From Chara braunii (lineage: Eukaryota; Streptophyta; Charophyceae; Charales; Characeae): a stretch of 32,575 nt of DNA. Where the stretch lies: contig BFEA01000049.1 of assembly GCA_003427395.1 (NCBI GenBank), forward strand, positions 2,634,289 through 2,666,863, read 5' to 3'. Of this stretch, positions 8,869-17,258 are shown piece by piece. The position numbers were made by a program, and so were the translations under genes. Position 1 is the first letter of the stretch, and the number at the start of each line of letters is the position of its first letter. Below the pieces are notes generated by a model, which saw only the letters and a list, made by a program, of their open reading frames with translations, had not been told where the DNA came from and did no database searches.

Positions 8869-10187
8869 GTTATGATCCTGGCCATTCGAGATACACATCC
8901 ATCAGAAAGTACAATGTCGTCCAATTGCAGAAAGAAATGAATGAACTTGAGAGGAGAGAGAGGATTAGAAAAAGAAGAAGAAGTAAGAAAGAAGAAAAAT
9001 ATGATGTACACTAGCATAGACAAAGGTCAAGGCTCTTCTTCTTCGCCCAACAATCTCCTCCTCCGTATCTCCCCCTTCTCTTATTCATACAAGAAATAAT
9101 AATACAGTGTTGAATGGCTGATCCAGAATCAATGTCCGAGTTCCTCCTCTACTGCAGGTATCACTTGAGGTCCACCATAGCCATGGCCGCCTCTCCCCCT
9201 CTTCACTCTCATAGGTCGAGGCTATGGTGGACTACTAGGCCTTGCCCAAATGCCCAAAGGACAACCCAAAGCAGCTATTTCTGCTCTAGCTCAGGCCGCC
9301 TTGCCTGACCCTGCCTCGAAGCTTCTTGATGTGGCTCTCCCCAGTTGGGGACTCCCTGCTGCAACGCCCACCAAGGTGATGAAGATGGCTGCCACCATAG
9401 CCAGGTAAGTACCCCTGGCGGTCCATCCCCTTCCTTCCTTCTTCCTCCCTCATGTCCTTCTCCTTCCTCCCCAGCAGCGCTGCTCTAGCATAGCGCTGCT
9501 CCAGCCAGCGCTCCACCAGTGTGTCGCCAAACTTGCACACCGAAAAAGAGGCCGGGCTCTTCGCCCGACTGGGAGATATAGCGGCCTGCTTGCCTCTTCG
9601 GGTGGTGACTTCCAAGTCGCTCGGCCTTCCAAGCAACCGGTACCTCCTCCTTTTCGGAGGGAAACATCATTGCAGATTCTGATATTGTCGTACAGGCGCT
9701 AGACCCGGACTGGTTGGACTGGTATCCACCTAGACCTAACCTACAACTACTGGGCCTCTAAAAATGCCACTTTTGTCTTCCTCTGCTCGGCCTCCGGTAC
9801 CCACATATCTACCCCTTCAGGGTGCGGTACCGGCCTACCCGCTACTTGAGTGTTTTTCCTGCTGCAATCCCTCAATGTCACGGCCACGGGTAAGTACCGG
9901 CCCTGAGGACCCAATGAACGAGCAAGTGCCCTTGCGGGCCACACACACACTCAAGCCAACCAGCACTCAGACAGGCACGGCCACACACACACTCAAGCCA
10001 ACCAGCACTCAGACAGGCACGGCCACACACACACTCAAGCCATCCAGCACTCAGACAGACATGCGGTCCAGCAAGGGTGCACACACAGACTTAGTAGCAA
10101 GCGGGAAACTCAGCAGGGCATTCAGTCTATGGGCAAAACTCCTAAATCAATTGTGTGTTTTAGTCCATGTTTGGACGGGTCATCACG
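8869..10187. mobile_element. 1319-bp unclassified insertion in copy B, GCTCT duplication
   Basis: The 5-bp GCTCT at 8864-8868 recurs at 10188-10192, and copy C has a single uninterrupted site. The insert begins GTTATGATCC and ends CATCACG, so it lacks clear TG...CA ends or long inverted repeats. An alternative reading is TGTTATG...CACG with a 4-bp duplication. It holds purine-rich then TC-rich stretches, a 42-bp tandem repeat and fragmentary frames, one with IIADSDIVVQALDPDW near 9670-9715. It may be a solo or non-autonomous LTR element. The purine-rich part resembles 32400-32530. Confidence 0.6.
9937..10062 (+). repeat. Three 42-bp tandem repeats
   Basis: Three near-identical units within the insertion, translating as repeats of THTLKPTSTQTGTA. 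No spacer variation, so not a CRISPR array. Confidence 0.9.
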
Positions 10188-10192
10188 GCTCT

Positions 10193-11200
10193 ATCAAGAG
10201 GTTGGTGTTCGACTGTGCTGGATCGTTCATAGTGCCAATGAAGTGGCGATTGACCTGAAAAACAATGCATTGTCTCTTTGTGGCCTCTCTCCTCATACTG
10301 CTGATCTTACCACAATATACACCAACTTTCCTCATGACCGCGTTCTGAATAATATGGCAAAAAATGTTGATGAAGCTTGTGCTTATGCCCTTCGGCATGC
10401 TCGCACGCATTCACACTGCGTTGCCCTCAACATGGTTATTCGAGGACCTCGTTGTGGCCAATGGACGACTGATTTATACCCGGATACCCTTTCCATTTCT
10501 CTGATTCTCCAACATCTTCGCTTTGTTGTACAAAACATTTTTCTGTTCGCTAGAGATGACACGCTTCGGAAACAAATTGTCGGTATTCCAATGGGAATGA
10601 ATGTTGGCCCAAAAATTTCTAATCTGACGCTGTATTGGGATGAAGCACTCTTTGTTGATGACATTCGTCAACATAATCTTCATGCCGCTCAGCAATATGC
10701 CTTCACCTATCGCCTCGTTGATGATGTTCTTTCATGGGGACAATTACCTTCTCCACGAGAGCACTATGGGCTTGAGTCGAAGGAGACTACAACGACACAT
10801 GGCTGCTGTACCTTTTTAGGTATGCATCTACGGGTTCGTTCCGGTGGCTCGCTTCGCATGAGCCTCTTTGATCAAGCGGCTGCTTGGGACTTCCCTGTCA
10901 TTCGGTATCCAAGTGCGACCTCCAACATCCCTTCCCGTCAACCGGCTAGTGTATTCACTGGGCAATTGACCAGATTTGAACAAATCTGTAACAATTGGCA
11001 GGACTTTCGAATTGCGGCAACAACACTTACTCGTCGCATGCTTTCGCGTGGGCATTCCCCACGAACCCTTGCTAAGGGGTGGACCTGCTACATGCGCTCC
11101 CGCCAACGTCGCTATCCTACGCATGTGACGCGTCTCTCTCAGTGGTTCCAATGCATGCTGCGATGGTCCTTGTATCATCCAATTTCTTCTTCGCCCCCAC
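10193..11200 (+). pseudogene. Copy B RT, catalytic part
   Basis: The best preserved RT segment: open from inside the insertion (about 10129) to 11565. Motif A is ADLTTIYTNFPHD (Asp codon 10303-10305). The GIPMGMNVGPKISNL box is near 10585. TLYWDEALFVDD follows, then YRLVDDVLSWG with catalytic Asp codons 10720-10725. After that come TFLGMHLRVRSGGSL, FPVIRYPSATSNIP, QLTRFEQICNNW and LAKGWTCYMRSRQRRYP. The active-site Asp residues are intact. The start inside the insertion is an accident; the true protein reads in from 8868. Confidence 0.85.
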
Positions 11201-11241
11201 GACGCTCTCATCCTGCCCCTGCTTGCTCATCTGCTGCTACC

Positions 11242-11420
11242 GCAGTTTCCACTACTGCAATCTCCACTCCTGCAGTTTCCACTGCTGCAGTGTCCAATGT
11301 TGCGGTTTCCACTGCTCCAGTTTCCACTGCCACAATTTCCACTGCTGCAGTTCCCGCTGCTGCAGCTTCTACTACTGCGGTTTCCACTGCTGCAGTTTTC
11401 AGTAAAGCAGTTTCCATAAT
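11242..11420 (+). repeat. 15-bp repeats encoding AVSTA, copy B
   Basis: About a dozen tandem units of the GCAGTTTCCACTGCT type, keeping the RT frame and coding for AVSTA-like pentapeptides. This is the hinge between RT and C-terminal domains. Confidence 0.85.
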
Positions 11421-12078
11421 TGTAATTCCCCTAGTGTGGTTTTTACTGCTACAGCTTCCTGTCCTGCAGCTCAGTGCAAAGAACATCACAGTCTCTCCGA
11501 CACTCACGTCCTCTATTACGAAATCTTGCCCAATCCACCGCCCTCTCATCTCTTTATGTGCTTAGCCGCAGACGGCTGCGTTCCTCCTCACCACCCCCAT
11601 CTCCTCCACGGTCTTGCTTGCGGACAAACTCTCCAATTTCCATTGTTCCCATTTTTCCACCTTCGTTGCTAGGGACAAGTTTATCTTTTGTTTGCAACAC
11701 CGCTACTCCTGTTGTTGTGTATCACCGACGACATCCGTGACATCGTCACTTGTCCGGGGATCAGCAACGTGTTTCTTTGTCTGCCTCGATTCTCTTTGTG
11801 CCTCCTCCACAGGTTGTTGCGGTTCCTTTGTTTCAAACAACAATATCTGCTCCTATGCCTCCTGCAGACAGTCCAGCTGCTTGCAGGCAGCCACGGCACC
11901 ATGTTTGACACTCTGCGATGTTAGATATTCACGACTCACCTGTACAACACAATGTGGTCCCTGCCCAGAGTATACTCCCGACTCCAGGGACAGTCCCTAC
12001 TCAGGATGCAGCCCTAAACGTTGAGGGACTTGAACATGATCTGCCCGAATTGCAGTTGACCCCACAAGGCGTTGAGCA
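11421..12078 (+). other. Copy B linker, frame-broken
   Basis: Corresponds to copy C 29111-29755 with clear nucleotide similarity. Depending on frame it reads as an Arg/Ser/Pro-rich stretch like the one in copy A (RRRLRSSSPPP near 11570) and then as MLDIHDSPVQHN from 11918. No fold is recognised; several frame changes occur. Confidence 0.5.
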
Positions 12079-12255
12079 CATGGGGGATCTGCAAATGGCT
12101 GACCAGCATTGCTCGGATAAACCAAAAATTTGTGCTCCGCCATGCGCAGACCACACGCGTGATCTGCAAATGACTGACCAGCAAACAACCCAATACAGTT
12201 TGGGCTTACAACACCATCTAGCGGATCTGCAAATTGTTGGCCAGCATCCAACAAA
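12079..12255 (+). repeat. GDLQ-type imperfect repeats, copy B
   Basis: Three units each with a [GRA]DLQ core: GDLQMADQH, RDLQMTDQQ, ADLQIVGQH. Spacing is about 25 and then 21 residues. The same repeats occur in copy C at about 29751-29925 and are absent from copy A. They immediately precede the peptidase-like domain. Confidence 0.7.
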
Positions 12256-12268
12256 CCAGCCTGAGAAC

Positions 12269-12700
12269 CTCACGAATCTCTCTGGTCTGACGGCAACTAA
12301 TATCTGTCTTCACATTCTCCACCGCCGGTTTATACACCATCAGACTTCCTTGCAATCAGCCTTCAGCTTGAGGCTGATCTTCCCCAACTACAGCAAGAGG
12401 ATTGTAATTATACCAGCGAAGGAGGCTTTACCATTGCTGTCCTATAAGTAGCAATGAGGGAATGTCAACTTGAACTACGCAATGCTCGAGCAGGTGAGTG
12501 GTTGAATCCTCCATCCCACATCTCTGCCTGCATTGTGCACGCGCCTGGCCATTACATGGCCATTGTACATGCCTCTGACCACTGGGAGTTGTAGGACAAC
12601 GACACCATGGTCCACGCCATAACTGATGTCACTGATTTCTTACAAAATGATGTTGTTCTCTTGCGACCACAAACCGTCTGCGATCTCTTTTATGTCGAAG
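12269..12700 (+). pseudogene. Copy B Josephin-like cysteine peptidase domain, inactivated
   Basis: Aligns with copies A and C. The position of the putative nucleophile reads Ser (codon 12281-12283, NLSGLTATNICLH), a one-base change from Cys. The middle segment (SDFLAISLQLEAD, NYTSEGGFTIAVL) is split by a frameshift and a TAG. The His is kept in APGHYMAIVHA (12550-12552). The WELWDN motif reads WEL-stop-DN because of TAG at 12592-12594 (TGG in copy C). His to Asp is 15 residues. After it comes DFLQNDVVLL and LFYVEDHSS. Confidence 0.55.
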
Positions 12701-12745
12701 ATCATTCCTCATGTGCTGCAGCAAGACAATGTACCAACACTCTGT

Positions 12746-13143
12746 GACCTTCTCCTTTGCACAGCCACAAACACTGTTACACTCGGCTGTAGCCGCCATC
12801 GTCTCTGTCACAATCACTACAATGACATGGTTTCTGCATCCGTGTGTGCAGAGGACTGTCCTTCGTTCCTGACTGCAGGCACCCTCCACATCCGAGCACT
12901 ATATGTCCTTTTTGTGGCCATGGGCGCTATACTGAATGCATGGTCTTTTGTGGTGACTATTCTTCCTTCATTTTGGCATGCAATCAACATGCCATTTGTG
13001 GGGGGTGTGTGGCGGGCATGCTCAATGCCAACCGTCGTGGCAATTGTTGCACTGAGAATGCTCAGCTAGGTCTTCCATGTGTTCATCCACCTCATCCTTA
13101 CAATGCATGTCCTCTCTGTTGTCAAGGACAGGCTCATTCTTGA
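12746..13143 (+). pseudogene. Copy B C-terminal RING-like Cys/His modules
   Basis: Begins LCDLLLCTATNTVTLGC, then SRHRLCHNHYNDM, CAEDCP, a frameshift near 12860, then PDCRHPPHP and CPFCGHGRYTEC. The second module has LACNQHAICGGC, a CC pair and HPYNACPLC, and ends QGQAHS before TGA (13141-13143). Two Cys/His modules in tandem, each with a C-x2-H-x2-C type centre, are conserved between subfamilies while the linkers are not, which argues for selection on zinc ligands. Confidence 0.6.
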
Positions 13144-13520
13144 GCCTTTTCTTATCCTCTTTTGCCTTCATCTTCACTCCACACTCCGTACTTTCCCTTA
13201 CTTTCCATTCATCGTTCTTTGTTTGTCTCCTCTCCATCTCTCCTCCCTGTGTTTATCCCCTCCCCCTTCACTCTGCCACTTTCTCACAGCAGACAAGTGG
13301 GTCGTCATGGTACATGGGATGGGGGCAGCTCGCGCTCAACTTCATCAACGTGGCGAACCTTGTACGTGAGAGGCACGGTGAAGGGGGAGTTAAGAGAAGA
13401 ATGAGAAAAATGAATGGTTTCAGTGTGCCCTTCATATTTGTCTTGTTTTTTAATTTTTCATTTTTGTCGTTTGTTTTGGAAAGTGCGCTCTTTTAGTTCA
13501 TAGTTATGTGGCAATATATA
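13144..13520 (+). repeat. Penelope tail T3 (B-type)
   Basis: 3' untranslated tail of copy B: TTTTCTTATCCTC start, pyrimidine-rich run ending TTCTCACAG, hairpin core at about 13321-13365, then TTAGTTCATAGTTATGTGGCAATATATATA. The B-type tails (T3, T4, T6, T7) share this start, which differs from the A-type tails. Confidence 0.8.
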
Positions 13521-13574
13521 TATTGTCAAACAGAGGCTGCCCAGTAAACCGTATATTATTTATCCTCCCATTCA
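13521..13574 (-). repeat. Fragment of the hammerhead-linked module, reversed
   Basis: TTGTCAAACAGAGGCTGCC and CAGTAAACCGTA match the left arm of the 6708 inverted repeat, in the opposite sense to the module copies at 31507 and 32178. It sits between tail T3 and the truncated copy E. Confidence 0.6.
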
Positions 13575-13894
13575 TCAAGGACAAGCTCATTCTTGAGCCT
13601 TTTCTTATCCTCTTTTGCCTTCATCTTCACTCTAGACTCCGTACTTTCCCTTACTTTCCCTTTATCGTTCTTTGTTTGTCTCCTCTCCATCTCTCCTCCC
13701 TGTGTTGATCCCCTCCCCGTTCACTCTGCCTCTTTCTCACAGCGTACAAGTGGGCCGTCATGGTACACGGGATGGGGCCAGCTCGTGCTCAACTTCATCA
13801 ACGTGGCGAGCCTTGTACGTGAGAGGCACGGTGAGGGGGAGTTAAAAGAAGAATGAGAAAAATGAATGGTTTCAGTGTGCCCTCCATGTTTGTC
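13575..13894 (+). mobile_element. Penelope copy E, severely 5'-truncated (T4)
   Basis: Keeps only the last codons of the protein (QGQAHS and TGA from 13576) plus a B-type tail with its core at about 13771-13825. It is then interrupted by a LINE fragment and resumes at about 15577 to 15620. The sharp 5' truncation is what target-primed reverse transcription produces when copying stops early. Confidence 0.75.
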
Positions 13895-13959
13895 TTTTTT
13901 TTTTTTTTTTTTTTTTTTAACACGCCTCCGTCAGTGTTAGTGGTGCTGATAAGAGCAGA

Positions 13960-14860
13960 CACCAGTAACACCTGGGGGGGAGCTCCATCTATTGGTGGGG
14001 AGCGACACCTGCTGGAAAACGGGTCCAGCGTCCCTTACATGGGCAGAATTCGAACCATATAAGAAAAACAGAGATGTGGAATATTCCTGCCAGCATTGAT
14101 TACCCTGGGGTCCAAGGGATTGACTGAGCAGGATGTTGGGGGGGGGGGGAGAACCTCTTCACCCTGAACCTGGCGCCAGATACCTGCTACTACACCCTGG
14201 TTCCTCCCAGCCCCTTCCATTGAGATATACCTTCTATTGATGATGCTGGCCCACTCATACCGCTCCATCCCATTGCATGTCTATCACCTGCTGGAAACCG
14301 GGTCCAGTGTCCCTCTTTAGAAAAACATGAGATGAGTTGCGAAAGAACACAGGTGCTGGAGACCGGGTCCAGCGTCCCATCACTTTCTATTATCCTAGAC
14401 CTGTTGGTTGCGTTGGACATGCCTCTTCAGTCTGCACCAGACCGCCACACCCCTAGCACCTGGGGAGAGGCTCCATCTATTGGTGGGGAGCGTCACCTGC
14501 TGGAAAACAGGCCCAGCGTCCCATATACAGATTGAGTTCAGAGTATGACAGAGAGATTCCTACCAGCATTGATTACCCTGTCATCAGGGAGATTGACTGA
14601 GCAGGAAGTAGGGAAGGGGGAACCTCTTCACCTTGGAACCAGCGCCAGATACCTCTGGCTACACACTAGTTCCTCCCTCCCCCTACCACCCCAAACCCTT
14701 TTGCTGCTGGTCCAGTGTCCCTTGGATACAACCTTTTTACGGAGACAGTAACTAAGAAAAAACCTGTCCGCCTTGATTACTCTGGCATCCAGAGGATGAA
14801 CTGTGCAGTGCAGGGTTAGTAATTTGAGGGTCCGTCGTACCACTGCCTCTCCAGTCTGTA
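13960..14860 (-). repeat. LINE 3' region with roughly 480-bp tandem units
   Basis: Two units are offset by 488 bp at one anchor (CTCCATCTATTGGTGGGGA at 13983 and 14471) and 473 bp at another (CAGCATTGATTACCCTG at 14091 and 14564). A third, partial unit begins near 14763. The phrase GGGTCCAGCGTCCC or close variants occurs about five times between 14014 and 14722. No coding sequence is evident. Confidence 0.7.
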
Positions 14861-15570
14861 TCAGACTGCCAGATCAGTCGCGTTCCCCTGGCGGCTACTG
14901 CCGGTACCTGCCATGTATTGTTTGTCACCCCATGGTCCTTGCCTGAGACCCTTCTCACTCCGCACCGTACCATTGCATGTCAACCATCGCCAGCTGGTGG
15001 GGCGGAAAAGGGTCGGGGAAATCTGTGGCTGGCCGCAGCGGATCTCCTGTCCCACCGTAGTCCAATCTCTGAAGCGAATAGAGTAGTCTCTCCTGAACTC
15101 GTCCTGGTTGCTTTCCTGTTTGGGCTTGTCATCCCAACAAACGAATGCAATCCAACACCCGTTCTTGCTGCCCAACCAATCCCCCGCAAATTGCTGAATA
15201 GCCTGTGTTATGTCCCTTGATGCATGGAACAACTCAAGTTGGTTTTTAACTTTTTGCCATTGTACCCTGAGCTCTTGTTGGATGTATTGTTTATCATGTC
15301 TATTACCTCTTCCCCTTCTATGCGAACCCCCTCTATTGCATGGGTACAACGTTTTCTCAAGAGGGCCCACATGACAACTCTCCTCCCTAACTTGAACATA
15401 TTGTTTTCAAAAGTATTGTCGGTGGGGGAGGTCCATGCCTCGTATAATATTGCTCTCCAGTCCCACGGCCAGTTGGAGCCGGTGGCCAACCGTGTCCAGA
15501 TTCTATCCCACCACTGCCATGTAAGCACCCGGGCACTGCATGAAAATATGCTCTATGGTTTTCGGAATTC
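14861..15570 (-). pseudogene. LINE ORF2 C-terminus (zf-RVT-like)
   Basis: On the minus strand the region 15519-15567 encodes KTIEHIFMQCPGA, the hallmark of the zinc-binding domain after plant-type LINE reverse transcriptases. Next comes LTWQWWDRIWTRL and WDWRAILYEAW in the frame of 15208-15528. Near 15300 it shifts into the frame of 14861-15370, with KQYIQQELRVQWQKVKNQ and ITQAIQQFAGDWLG. The endonuclease and the RT core are missing. Confidence 0.7.
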
Positions 15571-15576
15571 TGCGAG

Positions 15577-15623
15577 TTGTTTTTTAATTTTTTATTTTTG
15601 CCGTTTGTTTTGCAAAGTGTATA
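15577..15623 (+). repeat. Remainder of Penelope tail T4
   Basis: TTGTTTTTTAATTTTTTATTTTTGCCG and TTTGTTTTGCAAAGTG continue the tail cut by the LINE. It then breaks off at about 15620 where the inverted-repeat element begins. Confidence 0.7.
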
Positions 15624-15719
15624 GGGTTGCCGGCGTTCGGGACAGGCCGAACGCCCGAACCCGAACGCCCGAACGTTCGGGATCCCTCTCGACGTGTTCG
15701 GCCGAACGGCCGAACGCGG

Positions 15720-16231
15720 ACCCAAAAAAAAAACAAAAAACAATTCCAAAAAATCTGAAAAAAAACATATGTGAGGCAGAAGAATAAACTGAACAACATT
15801 TGCCACAACGCTACTTCCAAATTCTTTACCAAATTTGAAATAAAAATCAAATACAAAAAATAAATAAGAATAATGAAAATAAGAAAAAATAAAACGAGAA
15901 TGAAATTATTGAGTGGGCGAGCACGTTTTTGACACTGCCGTCTTTGGCAAATTTTCATTTTTTTTAGTATACGTGTATCTTACATAATAGAGAACCTACA
16001 AATAAGGTTTGAAAAAATAATATTTTTTTTCATGCCCCGAAATAAAGCGAAAACAGAAAGTGAAAAGAGAAAAAAAACAAATTAGTGAGTGGGCAAGCAA
16101 GTTTTGACACCACCATCTTTGCCGATTTTTCATTATTTTTTGGCTCAACAGAATGCCTTCAAAATTAAGAGGAAGATACCTTGCATTACAACGAACTCAC
16201 AAAAAACAATTCAGAAAAAAATAATAATATT
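15720..16231. other. AT-rich core of the inverted-repeat element
   Basis: Non-coding, very AT-rich. It contains two diverged copies of a segment with GAGTGGGC[GA]AGCA and a GACAC...CATCTTTG-type follow-up (about 15911 and 16086), spaced about 175 bp. No gene is supported. Confidence 0.5.
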
Positions 16232-16235
16232 TAGG
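16232..16235. repeat. Target-site duplication, left copy (TAGG)
   Basis: TAGG directly before the 5' LTR matches TAGG at 25205-25208 directly after the 3' LTR. Confidence 0.75.
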
Positions 16236-16861
16236 TGCGAGGATTTGGCTCCTCAGCAGGCCTAAGGGGCCCCTTGATACAAATGTGCCCGCCCTCAGTG
16301 AAGGCGGGCCTAACAGATCACGAGACGCCCAAGGCTGTCAATTTCGTATTTGGGGTACAGGCAGTTGTGTCGCGCAGTTGGTTGACGGAACCCAGGCCTC
16401 GAGAAGCAAAGATTTTCCACGGCCTTCTAGGCCTTTTTGAAATGCCGGCCCTAGGAAGGATTCGCAGCAACATACACAGACAGTTGGGAGGCCTAACTGA
16501 ACGAGGCCCGGCGGCTGCAGCATAGGCCCAACCACCTGGGGCCTACCAGAAGCTTCTGGGCGCAGGCCCAACCCAGCCAAGCCGCAGGCCTGGCCAGAAC
16601 TCTTCCATATAGGAAAGAGCTCGTGGCCAGGCACAACATTCGGGCACTTGCAAGCTAGCGGCAACGCTGCTGGAGCGGAGTCTCGCGGGTTGCTGCTTGC
16701 CCTAAGGCAAGGTGCTGCGCACGTGCGGTTGTGTACGAAGCAGGGCGCTGCTGAGGGCAGCGCCATCCATAGCTGTCGGGGGCTTGGATGTACAACAAGG
16801 CGCAGGGTGGTCTTCAGGTGTACAGAGGGAAGACGTGGGTGAAAGTCGAGGGGAAGAGAGA

Positions 16862-16894
<33 letters not shown>

Positions 16895-17236
16895 TGAGGG
16901 CACATACCTGGTATTGGCGATGGTCTGCATTGGTCGACATCTTCAAGTACTCCGTTGGCTGCTGACGTCAACAGTTGCATTGTTAATTAGTAGACAGATA
17001 GTAGCTGTGTAGGGAGTAGGCTGGGCGTCGAGCGCCAAGTAGGGAGAAGGGCCTGGATAGTTATGTTGGTGATGGCGAGAGCAAGCTCTAATTGACATTC
17101 GGTTTTCAATGTTACGATTCTCCATTGGTGTTATATTGGTGCAATGCTGCTTTTTGGACACTGTGATACTTTCTGGGTCTCAATGTGATTGTGCAATCTG
17201 GATTTTGTCATCTCGCTATTGCTCATTTTCCTTGCA
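16236..17236 (+). repeat. 5' LTR
   Basis: 1001 bp, starts TGCGAGGATTTGG and ends TTCCTTGCA. Matches the 3' LTR at 24207. Rich in AGGCC motifs in its first 400 bp, and holds a (GAT)n run at 16862-16894 that is longer than in the 3' LTR. The minus-strand open frame at 16338-16946 is not coding; its Ser run is the antisense of the (GAT)n tract. Confidence 0.9.
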
Positions 17237-17239
17237 ATT

Positions 17240-17258
17240 TGGTATCGGAGCTGGTTCG
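17240..17258 (+). promoter_or_regulatory. Primer binding site (tRNA-Met type)
   Basis: TGGTATCGGAGCTGG starts three bases after the LTR end. It matches the usual plant initiator-Met tRNA primer site TGGTATCAGAGC except for one early mismatch. Confidence 0.8.

Larger units (their letters stand above)
6926..13520 (+). mobile_element. Penelope-like retroelement copy B (with 3' tail, interrupted)
   Basis: The longest and most complete B-type copy. GIY-YIG starts at 6935 directly after TA repeats. The body runs to a TGA at 13141-13143, then tail T3. A 1319-bp insertion (8869-10187) flanked by GCTCT splits the RT. Removing it leaves the same domain order as copy C. The copy is broken by several frameshifts and by a Trp-to-TAG change at 12592. 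Confidence 0.85.
13895..15577 (-). mobile_element. LINE fragment (minus strand), 5'-truncated
   Basis: Inserted in tail T4: tail sequence breaks at 13895 and resumes around 15577. The + strand starts with 24 T (13895-13918), which is a poly(A) tail on the minus strand. Upstream on the minus strand are a repeated 3' region and the end of an ORF2-like frame. About 1.68 kb is kept. The target duplication cannot be resolved because both flanks are T-rich. Confidence 0.75.

Noticed and set aside
9937-10062. Tandem repeat considered as a CRISPR array
   Set aside because: Only three contiguous 42-bp units, no spacers, eukaryotic transposon context.
10129-10192. ATG at 10129 as the true start of the copy B RT
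   Set aside because: This start lies in the 1.3-kb insertion; copy C shows the protein continues from upstream.
13140-13860. Short frames in the Penelope tails with recurring WGQLALNFINV or STSSTWRALYV readings
   Set aside because: They repeat because the underlying hairpin core is conserved; frames upstream and downstream differ between copies and no start is shared.
16862-16894. GAT triplet run considered as a regulatory array
   Set aside because: A simple microsatellite inside the LTR; it differs in length between the two LTRs.
16338-16946. Minus-strand 202-residue frame in the 5' LTR
   Set aside because: It is interrupted or shorter in the 3' LTR and contains the antisense of the GAT microsatellite (poly-Ser).
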